From NCBI GenBank assembly GCA_014204635.1, contig JACHLS010000017.1:1-64000 (forward strand): a stretch of DNA of 64,000 nucleotides, in the 5' to 3' direction. This stretch comes from Sporosarcina luteola. Its GTDB lineage: Bacteria; Bacillota; Bacilli; Bacillales_A; Planococcaceae. Positions 9,003 through 19,334 of this stretch are shown here, piece after piece. Positions within the stretch are counted from its first letter, which is position 1. The number at the start of each line of letters is the position of its first letter. The translations under genes were made by a program, and so were the position numbers. The notes beneath the pieces were generated by a model, which worked only from the letters and a program-made list of their open reading frames with translations, was not told where the DNA came from and searched no databases.

Positions 9003-9827
9003 TTATTTCCAGAAATCATCAAACACGGTAATTGGCAAGTGGCGTTTATGAGCAGAACGCGAATAGAGCTTTTCAATTTGTTCTTTCGCCTTTTCCGATA
9101 CTTCTTTTCCTTCAAGATAGTCATCAATCTCCTCGTAGCTGACACCTAAAGCGACTTCATCCGGAAGTGCCGGTCTGTTTTCTTCCAAGTCTGCTGTCGG
9201 AACTTTGTTATAGAGATGCTCTGGGCAATTCAACGCTTTCAATAATTCACGGCCTTGCCGTTTATTCAAGCGAAAAATCGGCATCAAATCAGCTCCGCCA
9301 TCTCCGAATTTTGTGTAGAAGCCGGTTAATGCTTCCGCTGCTTGATCTGTACCAAGCACAACGCAGCTATGAGCGGCGGCAAGAGAATATTGGGCTTTCA
9401 TCCGTTCGCGGGCCTTTTCATTCCCTTTTGTGTAATCAGAAATGATAACACCTGCCTTGGCAAGTGATTTTTCGCTCGCATCAACCGCATTTTTAATATC
9501 GACCGTATAAATGATGGAAGGCTGGATGTAATCCAAGGCGTCTTGGCAATCTTCTTCATCGAATTGCTTGCCATAGGGCAAACGGACTGCAATAAACTTG
9601 AAACGATCTGTCTGTTGTTCTTGATTTAATTCATCGACAGCCATCTGTGCCAGCTTTCCGACAAGCGTTGAGTCCTGTCCGCCGGAAATGCCAAGTACAA
9701 ATCCATTCAGAAATGAATTCTTCTCCATATATTCCTTCATGAAATCAATCGATCTGCGTATTTCCAGCTGTGGATCAATTGTCGGCTGCACTTTCAAGGC
9801 TTCCGTTATCTGTTGTTGAAGTGACAT
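9003..9827 (-). CDS. nadE: NH3-dependent NAD synthetase
   Basis: Catalyses the last step of NAD synthesis, amidating deamido-NAD with ammonia and ATP in the cytosol. The 274-aa length is that of the ammonia-dependent form without a glutaminase domain. The PPi-loop [15 protein letters not shown] (about residues 46-60) is intact, as is the [20 protein letters not shown] region. The start has AAGGAGGAAACAGAC before the ATG. It lies 13 nt downstream of pncB in the same direction, so the two form a nicotinate salvage operon. Confidence 0.97.
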   Translation of the reverse strand: MSLQQQITEALKVQPTIDPQLEIRRSIDFMKEYMEKNSFLNGFVLGISGGQDSTLVGKLAQMAVDELNQEQQTDRFKFIAVRLPYGKQFDEEDCQDALDYIQPSIIYTVDIKNAVDASEKSLAKAGVIISDYTKGNEKARERMKAQYSLAAAHSCVVLGTDQAAEALTGFYTKFGDGGADLMPIFRLNKRQGRELLKALNCPEHLYNKVPTADLEENRPALPDEVALGVSYEEIDDYLEGKEVSEKAKEQIEKLYSRSAHKRHLPITVFDDFWK

Positions 9828-9840
9828 GTCTGTTTCCTCC

Positions 9841-11310
9841 TTATCGCAACGAAAAGGCGTCCACTTTTTCCCGCACTTCCCTAATGTTGCGCATTTTATT
9901 ATCCCAACATTTTTGGCTTAAATCGACAGGATATTCTTCGGGATTAAGGGATCGCTTATATTCCTCCCACAGCAATGCTAAATTGTCATGTGCATAGTGC
10001 TGCATTTCCTGCAAGGTCGGATTCGTATAGGTGACGTTCCCATCTTTCATCACTTGGACATGTAAATTGACCGCTTCAAAATTCGTCACAAATTTTGAAA
10101 TGAAGGTATGAACAGGGTGGAACATTTTGATTCGTTCCTCCGATGCCGGATCCTCATCGAACATTGTAATGTAATCACCTTGCGCTTTTCCATTTTCCCT
10201 ATCGATAATACGGTATAGTTTCTTAAGTCCGGGCGTCGTGACCTTTTCCGCATTCGATGAAATTTTAATTGTATCTTCCATATCGCCATGGTCATTTTCA
10301 ATTGACACCATTTTATAGACAGCGCCGAGAGCAGGCTGGTCATACGCCGTAATAAGCTTTGTGCCAATTCCCCAAACATCCACTCTAGCGCCCTGCGCTT
10401 TCAAGTTTAAGATTGTATATTCGTCCAAATCATTCGACACCACAATTTTGGCATTCGGGAAGCCTGCTTCATCCAGCATGCGGCGTGCTTCTTTGGATAA
10501 AAATGCAATATCTCCACTATCGAGCCGAATGCCAAGGAAATTGATTTTATCGCCCAGTTCCTTTGCGACTTGAATGGCCGTCGGCACGCCTATTTTCAAC
10601 GTATTGTACGTATCTACAAGGAAAATACAATCTTTGTGGCGCTTGGCATACGAAAGGAACGCTTCATATTCACTCTTGTAAGCTTGCACGAGTGAGTGCG
10701 CATGAGTTCCCGCGACCGGGATGCCAAAGCGCTTTCCTGCTCTCACATTACTTGTCGCCTCGACCCCGCCGATAAACGCTGCCCGCGCTCCCCAGACGGC
10801 TGCATCCATCTCATGAGCTCTGCGACTGCCGAATTCCATAACCACTTCGTCTTTGACGACCTGCTTAATGCGGCTTGCTTTTGTCGCAATCAACGTTTGG
10901 AAATTGATAATATTCAACAGTGCCGTTTCAACCAGCTGCGCTTCTGCAAGCGTCGCTTCAATCCGGACAATGGGTTCGTTTGCAAATACAAGTTCCCCTT
11001 CGACCATTGAATAAACATCTCCCGTGAACCGGACGCCTTTCAAGTAATCAAGGAAATCTTGCTTATACCCGACTTCATCACGTAAGTAAGCAATATCACT
11101 CTCGCTAAAATGAAAATCCTTCAAATAATCAAGAATCCGTTCCAAACCTGCGAAAATCGCATACCCATTGCCGAATGGCAAATGCCTAAAGTATACCTCG
11201 AACACTGCTTTCCTTTCATGTATGCCATCCGCCCAGTAGGACTCGGTCATATTGATTTGATAAAGATCGGTATGTAAAGCCAAGCTATCGTCTGCATATT
11301 GCGAACTCAT
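9841..11310 (-). CDS. pncB: nicotinate phosphoribosyltransferase
   Basis: Converts nicotinate and PRPP to nicotinate mononucleotide, the entry step of the Preiss-Handler NAD salvage pathway. The 489-aa product shows the N-terminal [11 protein letters not shown] segment, the [13 protein letters not shown] motif near residue 165, and the [13 protein letters not shown] phosphate-binding region near 265. The ATG at 11310 is chosen because GAAGGGA lies 5-6 nt upstream and the protein then begins MSSQYADDS; the frame is open for 11 more codons. It forms an operon with nadE. Confidence 0.95.
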   Translation of the reverse strand: MSSQYADDSLALHTDLYQINMTESYWADGIHERKAVFEVYFRHLPFGNGYAIFAGLERILDYLKDFHFSESDIAYLRDEVGYKQDFLDYLKGVRFTGDVYSMVEGELVFANEPIVRIEATLAEAQLVETALLNIINFQTLIATKASRIKQVVKDEVVMEFGSRRAHEMDAAVWGARAAFIGGVEATSNVRAGKRFGIPVAGTHAHSLVQAYKSEYEAFLSYAKRHKDCIFLVDTYNTLKIGVPTAIQVAKELGDKINFLGIRLDSGDIAFLSKEARRMLDEAGFPNAKIVVSNDLDEYTILNLKAQGARVDVWGIGTKLITAYDQPALGAVYKMVSIENDHGDMEDTIKISSNAEKVTTPGLKKLYRIIDRENGKAQGDYITMFDEDPASEERIKMFHPVHTFISKFVTNFEAVNLHVQVMKDGNVTYTNPTLQEMQHYAHDNLALLWEEYKRSLNPEEYPVDLSQKCWDNKMRNIREVREKVDAFSLR

Positions 11311-11517
11311 GCAATTCCCTTCTTCCACAATCACTATTTGCATTTAGTATACACCATTTACCCGGAATTCGAACGAAATTAACATAAATTGTGGTAGATG
11401 CAAAATTCCATGAAAGTGTTCAACATGACGCAGGCAGCTTCCCGTACAAGTATGTTTTTCTATTTATCTATGGTACAGTAGCAAACGAAAAATAGATTTA
11501 CTAAAGGAGGGAAGCGG

Positions 11518-12249
11518 ATGTCATCTAACGAACCCCCTGCAATTCAGTTTGAAAACGTGCACTATGCCATTGATGGAAATACTATTCTTCAAAATATAAA
11601 TGGCTCTTTTCCAAGTGGGAAAATCACAGCATTAGTCGGACCCTCGGGAGCAGGCAAAACAACCCTGCTTAAACTTTGCAACGGTCTTCTATCGCCTACG
11701 TCCGGTGCTGTCTATATTGGAAACCAGCTGATTGAACAAATCGCTCCCCTCACGTTGCGAAGGCAGGTCGGAATTGTCTTGCAAAGTTCTCCCATGTTGA
11801 AAGGCACGGTATTTGATAACCTGGCCCTTCCCCTTCGTTTGCAAGGCAAAGAGATGACAACGGATGAGGCGCACGCTCTTCTCGAGAAAACTGGGCTTCA
11901 GCGATCTTTTTTAAATTTCAACGTACTCGATTTGTCTGGCGGCCAACGTCAAAAAGTGTCGATTGCGCGGACATTGGCAAACCATTCTTCTATTCTGCTG
12001 CTTGATGAGATTACATCGGCTCTAGATCGGACCTCGGTACATGAAATAGAAGAATTGGTCCAAGATCTTAAACAAACCAGCGCCACATCCATCATCTGGA
12101 TCACCCATAATTTAGATCAAGCCGTTAGGGTAAGTGATTACTTATGGGTCATGATGGACGGACAAGTTGTCGAAACAGGTGATCCTTCGATATTAGAATC
12201 GCCGACCAATGAACGAGTACTAAAATTTGTAAAGGGGGAACAACTTTGA
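11518..12249 (+). CDS. fetA: ABC transporter ATPase, FetA/YbbL type
   Basis: A 243-aa ABC ATPase with Walker A GPSGAGKTTLLK (about residue 41), signature LSGGQRQK (about 141) and Walker B LLLDEITSALD. The DEIT variant in Walker B is usual in this subfamily. AAAGGAGGGAAGCGG precedes the ATG. Its last codons overlap the permease start by 4 nt. E. coli FetAB is reported as an iron exporter active in oxidative stress; applying that substrate here is inference from family membership. Confidence 0.85.
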   Translation: MSSNEPPAIQFENVHYAIDGNTILQNINGSFPSGKITALVGPSGAGKTTLLKLCNGLLSPTSGAVYIGNQLIEQIAPLTLRRQVGIVLQSSPMLKGTVFDNLALPLRLQGKEMTTDEAHALLEKTGLQRSFLNFNVLDLSGGQRQKVSIARTLANHSSILLLDEITSALDRTSVHEIEELVQDLKQTSATSIIWITHNLDQAVRVSDYLWVMMDGQVVETGDPSILESPTNERVLKFVKGEQL

Positions 12250-13001
12250 GCTATTTAACGTTGTCGCTCACTTTGATTTTCGTGCTGATCCCCCTTATCC
12301 TATCCAAAACACTTGGATTAGGCCTTCAAAAGGATACATTGATAGCGACTGTCCGTTCCATTGTCCAACTCCTTACTGTTGGCTTTGTGCTCAAATTCGT
12401 CTTCGATTCAGAGAGCTTTCTATTTATTATCCTGATGGTCGGATTAATGATTGCCGCCGCTACACAAAATGCCCGTAAAAAAGGCACCGGGATTCGCGGT
12501 GTCACATGGAAGCTCGTTTTAACTTTCGTCAGCATCGAACTTCTGACGCAGAGCATCCTACTCGGCTTCCATATCGTACCCGCGACAGCCCAATATATCA
12601 TTTCCCTGAGCGGAATGGTCGTCGGCAACTCGATGGTACTCTCCATTTTGTTCTTAAATCGATTTTCTGCCGAGGTGGAAGCGAACCGGGAGATTGGCGA
12701 ATTAATTCTTTCGCTCGGGGGAACTCCAAAACAGGCCATTCACCGCCAGCTTATCACATCCATCAAAGCTAGTATGATCCCGACGATTGAAAGCCAAAAG
12801 ACGATCGGGCTCGTTCAACTTCCCGGGATGATGAGCGGACAAATCATCGCGGGAGCAGATCCGGTCCAGGCTGTGCAATTCCAATTGCTTGTTCTGTTCC
12901 TTCTATTATCTACAGCTGCTCTGACAAGTGTCCTTCTCGGTTTCCTTACGTACCCATCGCTGTTCAATGAGCGCATGCAGCAAGTCTCCTGGAAACAATG
13001 A
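12246..13001 (+). CDS. fetB: ABC permease, FetB/YbbM (UPF0014) type
   Basis: A 251-aa membrane protein with about six or seven hydrophobic segments, partner of the preceding ATPase (ATGA-type overlap; TTG start at 12246). The LSGMVVGNSMVLSILFLNRF stretch and the later QLPGMMSGQIIAGADPVQAV are characteristic of the UPF0014 family. It probably exports a metal such as iron. The operon ends at a strong bidirectional terminator. Confidence 0.85.
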   Translation: MSYLTLSLTLIFVLIPLILSKTLGLGLQKDTLIATVRSIVQLLTVGFVLKFVFDSESFLFIILMVGLMIAAATQNARKKGTGIRGVTWKLVLTFVSIELLTQSILLGFHIVPATAQYIISLSGMVVGNSMVLSILFLNRFSAEVEANREIGELILSLGGTPKQAIHRQLITSIKASMIPTIESQKTIGLVQLPGMMSGQIIAGADPVQAVQFQLLVLFLLLSTAALTSVLLGFLTYPSLFNERMQQVSWKQ

Positions 13002-13045
13002 TTAGAATAGAAGAAAAGATACCACTCCTTTCCAACAACATAATA

Positions 13046-13080
13046 AGCCCCTGTCAGCAAACAGACTTCCGACAGGGGCT
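13046..13080. terminator. bidirectional terminator, fetB and thiC operons
   Basis: A 10-bp stem AGCCCCTGTC/GACAGGGGCT lies between convergent operons. The plus-strand side is followed by TTTGTATCTCTTT and the minus-strand side by TTATTATGTTG. Confidence 0.85.
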
Positions 13081-13090
13081 TTGTATCTCT

Positions 13091-13261
13091 TTAATAATGA
13101 AGGCTTTCCATCCAATTGCACTTCCGGCAGAGTCGATAGGCTTGTTCCTCATGAAACTCATGCTCGCATTGCTGTTGAATTTCGCGCAATTGCTGTTCCA
13201 GCCGAACAAGCTGATCTTTCCCCTTCCTGATTTCCTGCAGGAGAGCAGCCGCAGTTGTCAT
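13091..13261 (-). CDS. small hypothetical protein with C/H-rich tail
   Basis: A 56-aa protein beginning MTTAAALLQEIRKGKDQLV. The first 30 residues look like an amphipathic or coiled helix and the tail contains CEHEFHEEQAYRLCRKC, that is C-H-H-C-x2-C, a possible zinc knuckle. The ATG at 13261 has GGGAGG 7 nt upstream. It begins 19 nt after thiC, so it is probably cotranscribed with thiC and under the TPP riboswitch. I do not recognise the family and propose no function. Confidence 0.6.
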   Translation of the reverse strand: MTTAAALLQEIRKGKDQLVRLEQQLREIQQQCEHEFHEEQAYRLCRKCNWMESLHY

Positions 13262-13280
13262 CTCCTTCCCTCCCAGCCTT

Positions 13281-15068
<1,788 letters not shown>

Positions 15069-15135
15069 TCATATTAGATTGGCGGGTGGACCAATGACTC
15101 TCTCCAAAAAGGGAGTGATCTGCTTAGACGCAAAA

Positions 15136-15167
15136 AGACCAGCTCTGTAAAAATACAGACCTGGTCT
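15136..15167 (-). terminator. TPP riboswitch terminator
   Basis: Hairpin AGACCAGGTCTGTA/TACAGAGCTGGTCT (one mismatch) followed by TTTTTG on the minus strand. It lies between the TPP aptamer and thiC and is the likely expression platform. Confidence 0.9.
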
Positions 15168-15206
15168 CCAAAACATACGTGCACGCATGCCACTTATCTT
15201 TATAGA

Positions 15207-15303
15207 AACTTCCCCACGCTGGTATGAGCCAGATCAGGTCCAAAGAGTTAGGAGAACAATCGACTTCTCCCTCTCAGTCCGGTATGCCGGACACCCCTAG
15301 TTT
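15207..15303 (-). promoter_or_regulatory. TPP riboswitch (THI element) upstream of thiC
   Basis: On the minus strand the conserved segments appear in order: ACTAGGGGTG, CTGAGAG, ACCTGATCTGG and the CATACCAGCGTGGGGAAGT end. These are the hallmark pyrimidine- and pyrophosphate-sensing sequences of TPP riboswitches. With the terminator at 15136-15167 it should be a transcriptional OFF switch. Confidence 0.97.
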
Positions 15304-15406
15304 TGTGCTTATTCAATTGGCCGTACATCCATAGTCTAACTGACTTTTTAAATATGTCAACCTAGTTCGACAGTTATTATTGACGAGAGTATCCAGTAGA
15401 CAGTGA

Positions 15407-15721
15407 TTATCCGAACAATTTTAAACCAACCGCTCCGCCAATAATGAGCAGTAAAAACAGCATCCGCTTCCATCCTGCCGGCTCATTAAAGAACAAGATT
15501 CCCACTGTCACAGCGCCAGCCGCTCCAAGTCCAGTCCAAATAGCATACGCCGTGCCCATCGGAATGTCGCGCATCGCCAACGAGAGGAAGAAAAAACCCG
15601 CTGAAAAAACAGCAATGAGAAGTACAAGTCGTAAAATTGTTTTCTTCTGGATGAATAAATTTATGAAATAAACGCCAAAAATTTCGCCGAAGCTTGCAAT
15701 AACCAAGTAGAGCCATGCCAT
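15407..15721 (-). CDS. SMR-family exporter subunit (YkkD/YvdS-like)
   Basis: A 104-aa protein with four membrane helices, of the small multidrug resistance family. The TAYAIWTGLGAAG loop is the family signature in helix 3, and there is an acidic residue (Glu13) in helix 1 in the usual coupling position. Its ATG overlaps the stop of the upstream SMR gene (TAATG), so the two are translationally coupled and probably form a heterodimer with opposed topology, as YkkCD, EbrAB and YvdRS do. No guanidine-I (ykkC) riboswitch is seen upstream, so guanidinium is not indicated as substrate. Confidence 0.9.
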   Translation of the reverse strand: MAWLYLVIASFGEIFGVYFINLFIQKKTILRLVLLIAVFSAGFFFLSLAMRDIPMGTAYAIWTGLGAAGAVTVGILFFNEPAGWKRMLFLLLIIGGAVGLKLFG

Positions 15722-16065
15722 TATCCATCGCTCCCTTCCATCTCTGTTTGCTGTCCCTCAGCAGTGGTCATTTTGATACCGATGACCCCTAGAATAATCA
15801 TACCGATGAATATAACCTTTACGAATGAGAATTCAGCATGGAATAATACAAAATCAAGTAAGACGATGGCAGCAGCACCGGAACCTGTAAACACCGCATA
15901 CACAGTACCGCTCGGCAATTTCTCGCAAGCTTTGATTATGAAATAAAAACTGAACACAATGGCTACAACAGTTCCCGCCCATTCCAGCCATGAATCCGAA
16001 TAACGCAGACCAATCACCCAAAACACTTCTACTATAGCTGCAAAAACAACATATAACCAAGCCAA
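15721..16065 (-). CDS. SMR-family exporter subunit (YkkC/YvdR-like)
   Basis: A 114-aa four-helix SMR protein with Glu13 in helix 1 (AAIVEVFWVIGL) and the GTVYAVFTGSGAAA signature. The charged C-terminal tail beyond residue 100 is typical of the longer partner in paired SMR systems. GGAGGTATCTC precedes the ATG. First gene of a two-gene operon. The likely role is drug or metabolite export driven by protons; the substrate is unknown. Confidence 0.9.
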   Translation of the reverse strand: MAWLYVVFAAIVEVFWVIGLRYSDSWLEWAGTVVAIVFSFYFIIKACEKLPSGTVYAVFTGSGAAAIVLLDFVLFHAEFSFVKVIFIGMIILGVIGIKMTTAEGQQTEMEGSDG

Positions 16066-16132
16066 CTGAGATACCTCCTGCTATCTGTTTGAACCACCAT
16101 GCCATCAACCATCAGTATAACAAAATACCAGC

Positions 16133-16161
16133 TTGCAATTACGATTCTTTCATGCTATTGT
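16133..16161 (+). promoter_or_regulatory. metI sigma-A promoter
   Basis: TTGCAA (16133-16138), 17 bp, TATTGT (16156-16161), about 35 bp before the SAM riboswitch. Confidence 0.6.
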
Positions 16162-16196
16162 TATATAAACTATTTTTACACAATTCCATATTTTTA

Positions 16197-16354
16197 TTCT
16201 TATCAAGAGAGACGGAGGGATTTGGCCCGTAGAAGTCTCAGCAACCAGCCCGATTTTGGTATGGTGCTAATTCCAAATGACGAGTGCGTCATGAAGATGA
16301 GAAGATTGATTTCAACACGTTGTTGAGGGCCCTCTTCTTGCAGGGTCCTTTTTT
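16197..16354 (+). promoter_or_regulatory. SAM-I riboswitch (S box) with terminator, upstream of metI
   Basis: The aptamer spans 16197-16293: P1 TTCTTATC/GATGAGAA, then AGAGAGACGGAGGGA, the CTCAGCAACC core, GGTGCTAATTCC and the AAATGACGAG/GTCATGAAGATGAG closing segments, all as in Bacillus S boxes. The terminator GGGCCCT/AGGGTCC (16327-16348) is followed by TTTTTT. This should turn metI off when S-adenosylmethionine is high. Confidence 0.97.
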
Positions 16355-16381
16355 ATTTTATCTAACAGAGGAGATGCAACT

Positions 16382-17515
16382 ATGAAAAATCGATGTTTGG
16401 ATACCAAATTTGTACAATTAGGCAATCAAAGTGACCGGAAAACAGGAGCCGTCAACCCTCCCATCTACTTGTCGACCGCTTACAAACATGATGGACTCGG
16501 ACAATCGACAGGATACGACTATACCCGGACAAAAAACCCGACCCGGTCGATATTAGAGGAAGGAATCGCAGAATTAGAAGGAGGAGATCAAGGCTATGCT
16601 TGCAGTTCCGGCATGGCTGCCATCCAACTTGTTCTATCCTTATTTCGTTCAGGTGATGAATTGATTGCCCCGGAAGATATTTACGGCGGCACCTACCGCC
16701 TATTCGACCAGTATGAAGATTTATATGGCATCCGAACCACATACGCCTCCTTTGAAACGGTAGAAGAAGTCGAACAACTGATTACCGAAAAGACCAAAGC
16801 GCTATTTGTCGAAACGCCAACAAATCCACTTATGCAACAGATCGAGGTTGCTGCGTTTGCGGATTTGGCAAAAAAACATGGTCTTTATCTCATTGTCGAT
16901 AATACTTTCCTGACCCCATTTTTCCAACGGCCTATTGAGGAAGGGGCAGATATCGTCATTCATAGCGCCACGAAATATATTGGCGGACACAATGATGTGC
17001 TAGCAGGACTTGTTGTCGCCAAGGGAGATGCGTTATGCGAACAGATCGGCAAAAATCATAATGCCATCGGAGCAACATTGTCCCCTTTTGATTCTTGGCT
17101 TGTGTTACGCGGGTTGAAGACCCTGCATGTCCGGATGCGTGCTCATGATGCGAATGCGAAGGAGATTGTCGCTTACTTGGAAAAAAATCCGTATATTGAG
17201 AGCGTCTTATACGCAGGACGAGGAGGCATGGTGTCTTTCAGGCTACAAAAAAGTGAATGGGTTGCTCCTTTCCTTGAAAGCCTTAGCTTGATTACGTTTG
17301 CTGAAAGCCTAGGCGGTGTCGAAAGCTTTATCACATATCCGACAACACAAACACATATGGATATTCCGGTCGAAGAACGCGTCCGCCGAGGGATCGACGA
17401 TCGACTCCTCCGTTTTTCAGTAGGTTTGGAGGATGCGGAAGATGTGATTCAAGATCTGGAACAAGCACTGAAAGCAGCTAGCAAAACGACCGAATCGGTT
17501 TCCACCTTATCATAA
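16382..17515 (+). CDS. metI: cystathionine gamma-synthase / O-acetylhomoserine thiolyase, MetI type
   Basis: PLP enzyme of the transsulfuration family in the cytosol, converting O-acetylhomoserine with cysteine to cystathionine (or with sulfide to homocysteine). Length 377 aa; similar throughout to B. subtilis MetI (373 aa). The PLP-lysine motif is SATKYIGGHND near residue 200. The STAYKHDGLGQSTGYDYTRT start and the ESLGGVESFITYP end are diagnostic. AGAGGAGATGCAACT precedes the ATG. It is regulated by the S box upstream. In B. subtilis metC follows; here it does not. Confidence 0.95.
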   Translation: MKNRCLDTKFVQLGNQSDRKTGAVNPPIYLSTAYKHDGLGQSTGYDYTRTKNPTRSILEEGIAELEGGDQGYACSSGMAAIQLVLSLFRSGDELIAPEDIYGGTYRLFDQYEDLYGIRTTYASFETVEEVEQLITEKTKALFVETPTNPLMQQIEVAAFADLAKKHGLYLIVDNTFLTPFFQRPIEEGADIVIHSATKYIGGHNDVLAGLVVAKGDALCEQIGKNHNAIGATLSPFDSWLVLRGLKTLHVRMRAHDANAKEIVAYLEKNPYIESVLYAGRGGMVSFRLQKSEWVAPFLESLSLITFAESLGGVESFITYPTTQTHMDIPVEERVRRGIDDRLLRFSVGLEDAEDVIQDLEQALKAASKTTESVSTLS

Positions 17516-17620
17516 GGGCTGACGGGAACCAGCATGTATTTTACCAGTTTGGTAACAAGAGGAGTTAAATGACTTGGTTCATTTACTATAGAAAACACCC
17601 GAAAAGAAAGAGGGATGGAA

Positions 17621-18370
17621 ATGACAATTAAGACGAGTACAGAAATCCAAGAGGCACTGCAACTACTAAAAACAAAGGAATGGATCGACCTTACCCATTC
17701 GTTCGGCCCAGATTCTCCTCATTTTTTCATGTTTGAGGATGCCAAATTCGAGACGCTCTTTAACCATAACGATGGTTTCTTTGCGCAGCAATTCACCTTC
17801 CCTGGCCAATACGGAACCCATATTGACGCTCCCATTCATTTCGTCCGGGATACCCGTTATCTGGAGGAGCTTCGTTTGAAGGAGTTGGTTCTGCCACTTG
17901 TCGTCATCGATAAATCGAAAGAAGCGGAGATAGATAACGACTTCACACTCGGCGTCGAACATATCTTGGAGTTTGAGGCGGTGCACGGTAAGATTGAAGA
18001 AGGTACCTTTGTCGCGCTTCGTACAGACTGGAGCAAACGATGGCCCAATGAGGAAGCCTTTAACAACAAAGATACCGAAGGCAACAACCGGATTCCGGGT
18101 TGGGGCTTGGAAGCCCTTCAATTTCTTTTCGAAGAGCGCCATGTGAAAGCAGTCGGCCACGAAACGTACGATACTGACTCTGCAGTTGATTTCCGTTCTA
18201 AAGGAAAACTGGAAGGAGAGTATTATGTACTCGAACAGGATACGTACCAAATTGAATTGATGGCTAACTTGGACAAATGTCCAGCGAAAGGAGCCGTCAT
18301 CTTCAACATCGTTCCGAAACCGGAAAAAGCATCCGGCTTCCCGGTTCGTTCTTTCGCAATCCTTCCATAA
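17621..18370 (+). CDS. cyclase family protein (kynurenine formamidase-like)
   Basis: A 249-aa member of the metal-dependent cyclase/kynurenine formamidase family. The metal motif HxxxDxxxH is present as GTHIDAPIHF near residue 65, and the WIDLTHSFGPDSPHF start is typical. The second ATG (17621) is preferred because AGAGGG lies a suitable 6-7 nt upstream; the ATG two codons earlier abuts it. It lies about 105 bp after metI. The substrate cannot be read from sequence; known members act on amides such as N-formylkynurenine. Confidence 0.85.
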   Translation: MTIKTSTEIQEALQLLKTKEWIDLTHSFGPDSPHFFMFEDAKFETLFNHNDGFFAQQFTFPGQYGTHIDAPIHFVRDTRYLEELRLKELVLPLVVIDKSKEAEIDNDFTLGVEHILEFEAVHGKIEEGTFVALRTDWSKRWPNEEAFNNKDTEGNNRIPGWGLEALQFLFEERHVKAVGHETYDTDSAVDFRSKGKLEGEYYVLEQDTYQIELMANLDKCPAKGAVIFNIVPKPEKASGFPVRSFAILP

Positions 18371-18402
18371 TCAAGTACTGTGATAAATTACTATAAAAAT
18401 GG

Positions 18403-18454
18403 GACTATCCAGCAAAAATCAGGGGAAAACTGATTTGCTGGTTAGTCTTTTTTT
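18403..18454 (+). terminator. terminator after cyclase gene
   Basis: Long stem GACTATCCAGCAAAAATCAG pairing with CTGATTTGCTGGTTAGTC, then TTTTTTT. Confidence 0.92.
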
Positions 18455-18590
18455 GACCTCAAAATTACGCCTCGCGGTCGGAATTCTCAAGCAGTAGAAA
18501 TCGAACATTTCTAGCCTTTTGAGAAGTTTATATAGCTTTTATACTGATTTGAAAGTTGAGCTTGTAGAACGACGAAATGAAGGAACCCTC

Positions 18591-18922
18591 ATGAGCAGTT
18601 TGCAGGCTGAGCACTCTTCTGGGTCTTATGAGCAGTCCGCTGATTGTTTCATGCACTCTCCGAAATTTAGAAGTGCTTCGCCGTCTGCTCTGAACACTCC
18701 GTTGCATGCTACGAGCAGTTCACTGATTGTATTGAGCACTCCTCCATTACATTATATAGGCCGCCCGCTGATTGTATTGAGCACACTCTGGAACTTGCGA
18801 GGTGTCAACTGGCTGTTTCGTGCGCTTTGGAACTTACAAGCGGGTCCGCCCGCTGTTTCGAACACTCTCCGGATTTTATTTTAAGCAGTCAGCCGGCCGG
18901 CATGAGTACCTCTTCCGGATTT
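18591..18922 (+). repeat. degenerate 41-bp-period intergenic array (array 1)
   Basis: About 16 half-units of roughly 20-21 bp. They alternate between a type like TGAGCAGTCCGCTGATTGTT and a type like TGAGCACTCTCCGGATTTTA. The CACTC element recurs at about 18612, 18654, 18695, 18737, 18782, 18823 and 18863, spacings of 40-45 bp. Units are much more diverged than in the arrays at 40.2 and 51.1 kb but share the GAGCnnTC core and the same strand. An open frame runs through it on the plus strand, but lacks a ribosome binding site and is taken as chance. Confidence 0.75.
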
Positions 18923-19222
18923 ATATCTACATTTTGGCGTGGTACTGATCCACATGTGAGAATATGCCTTTTCAAATTACTTAATATAACTTTGGAGCCC
19001 TTACTTTTGAAAAAACTCATACAGAAAACAAGCTATTTCTCCTACTTACTTTCCAGGAAAAACCCTCTGAATTACGAGCTGTCCTTTCCTTTACTATCTA
19101 CCTTCTTCAAAAAAATGCTATTTTTCTGTAGTATTTAGAATTGGTTTAACCATCTAATTTAATCGAAAATTGTCGAAAAACAGACTTCCTTGTCGAATTC
19201 ACTGATTTTTCTTAATTTTATA

Positions 19223-19251
19223 TTGACACTCTCTTAATTAGTCATTAGTAT
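19223..19251 (+). promoter_or_regulatory. sigma-A promoter of the peptide transporter operon
   Basis: TTGACA (19223-19228), 17 bp, TAGTAT (19246-19251), in an A/T-rich setting. About 80 nt of leader follow before the first gene. No riboswitch is seen in the leader. Confidence 0.8.
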
Positions 19252-19334
19252 CATAGATAATTGTCTGGACTACCTTCTATACCGCTTTTCTGATGGTATT
19301 AAGAAGTGTCATCACCTTGAAATGGAGTGACCCT

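Noticed and set aside
15721-16132. Guanidine-I (ykkC) riboswitch before the SMR pair
   Set aside because: The short leader lacks the conserved ykkC motifs.
17572-17634. 20-codon frame overlapping the start of the cyclase gene, with a GAGGAG site
   Set aside because: Too short, overlaps the real start in another frame, and the product (MTWFIYYRKHPK...) looks random.
18519-18884. A 121-codon plus-strand frame across array 1
   Set aside because: No ribosome binding site, it follows the degenerate repeat, and its composition is unlike neighbouring proteins.
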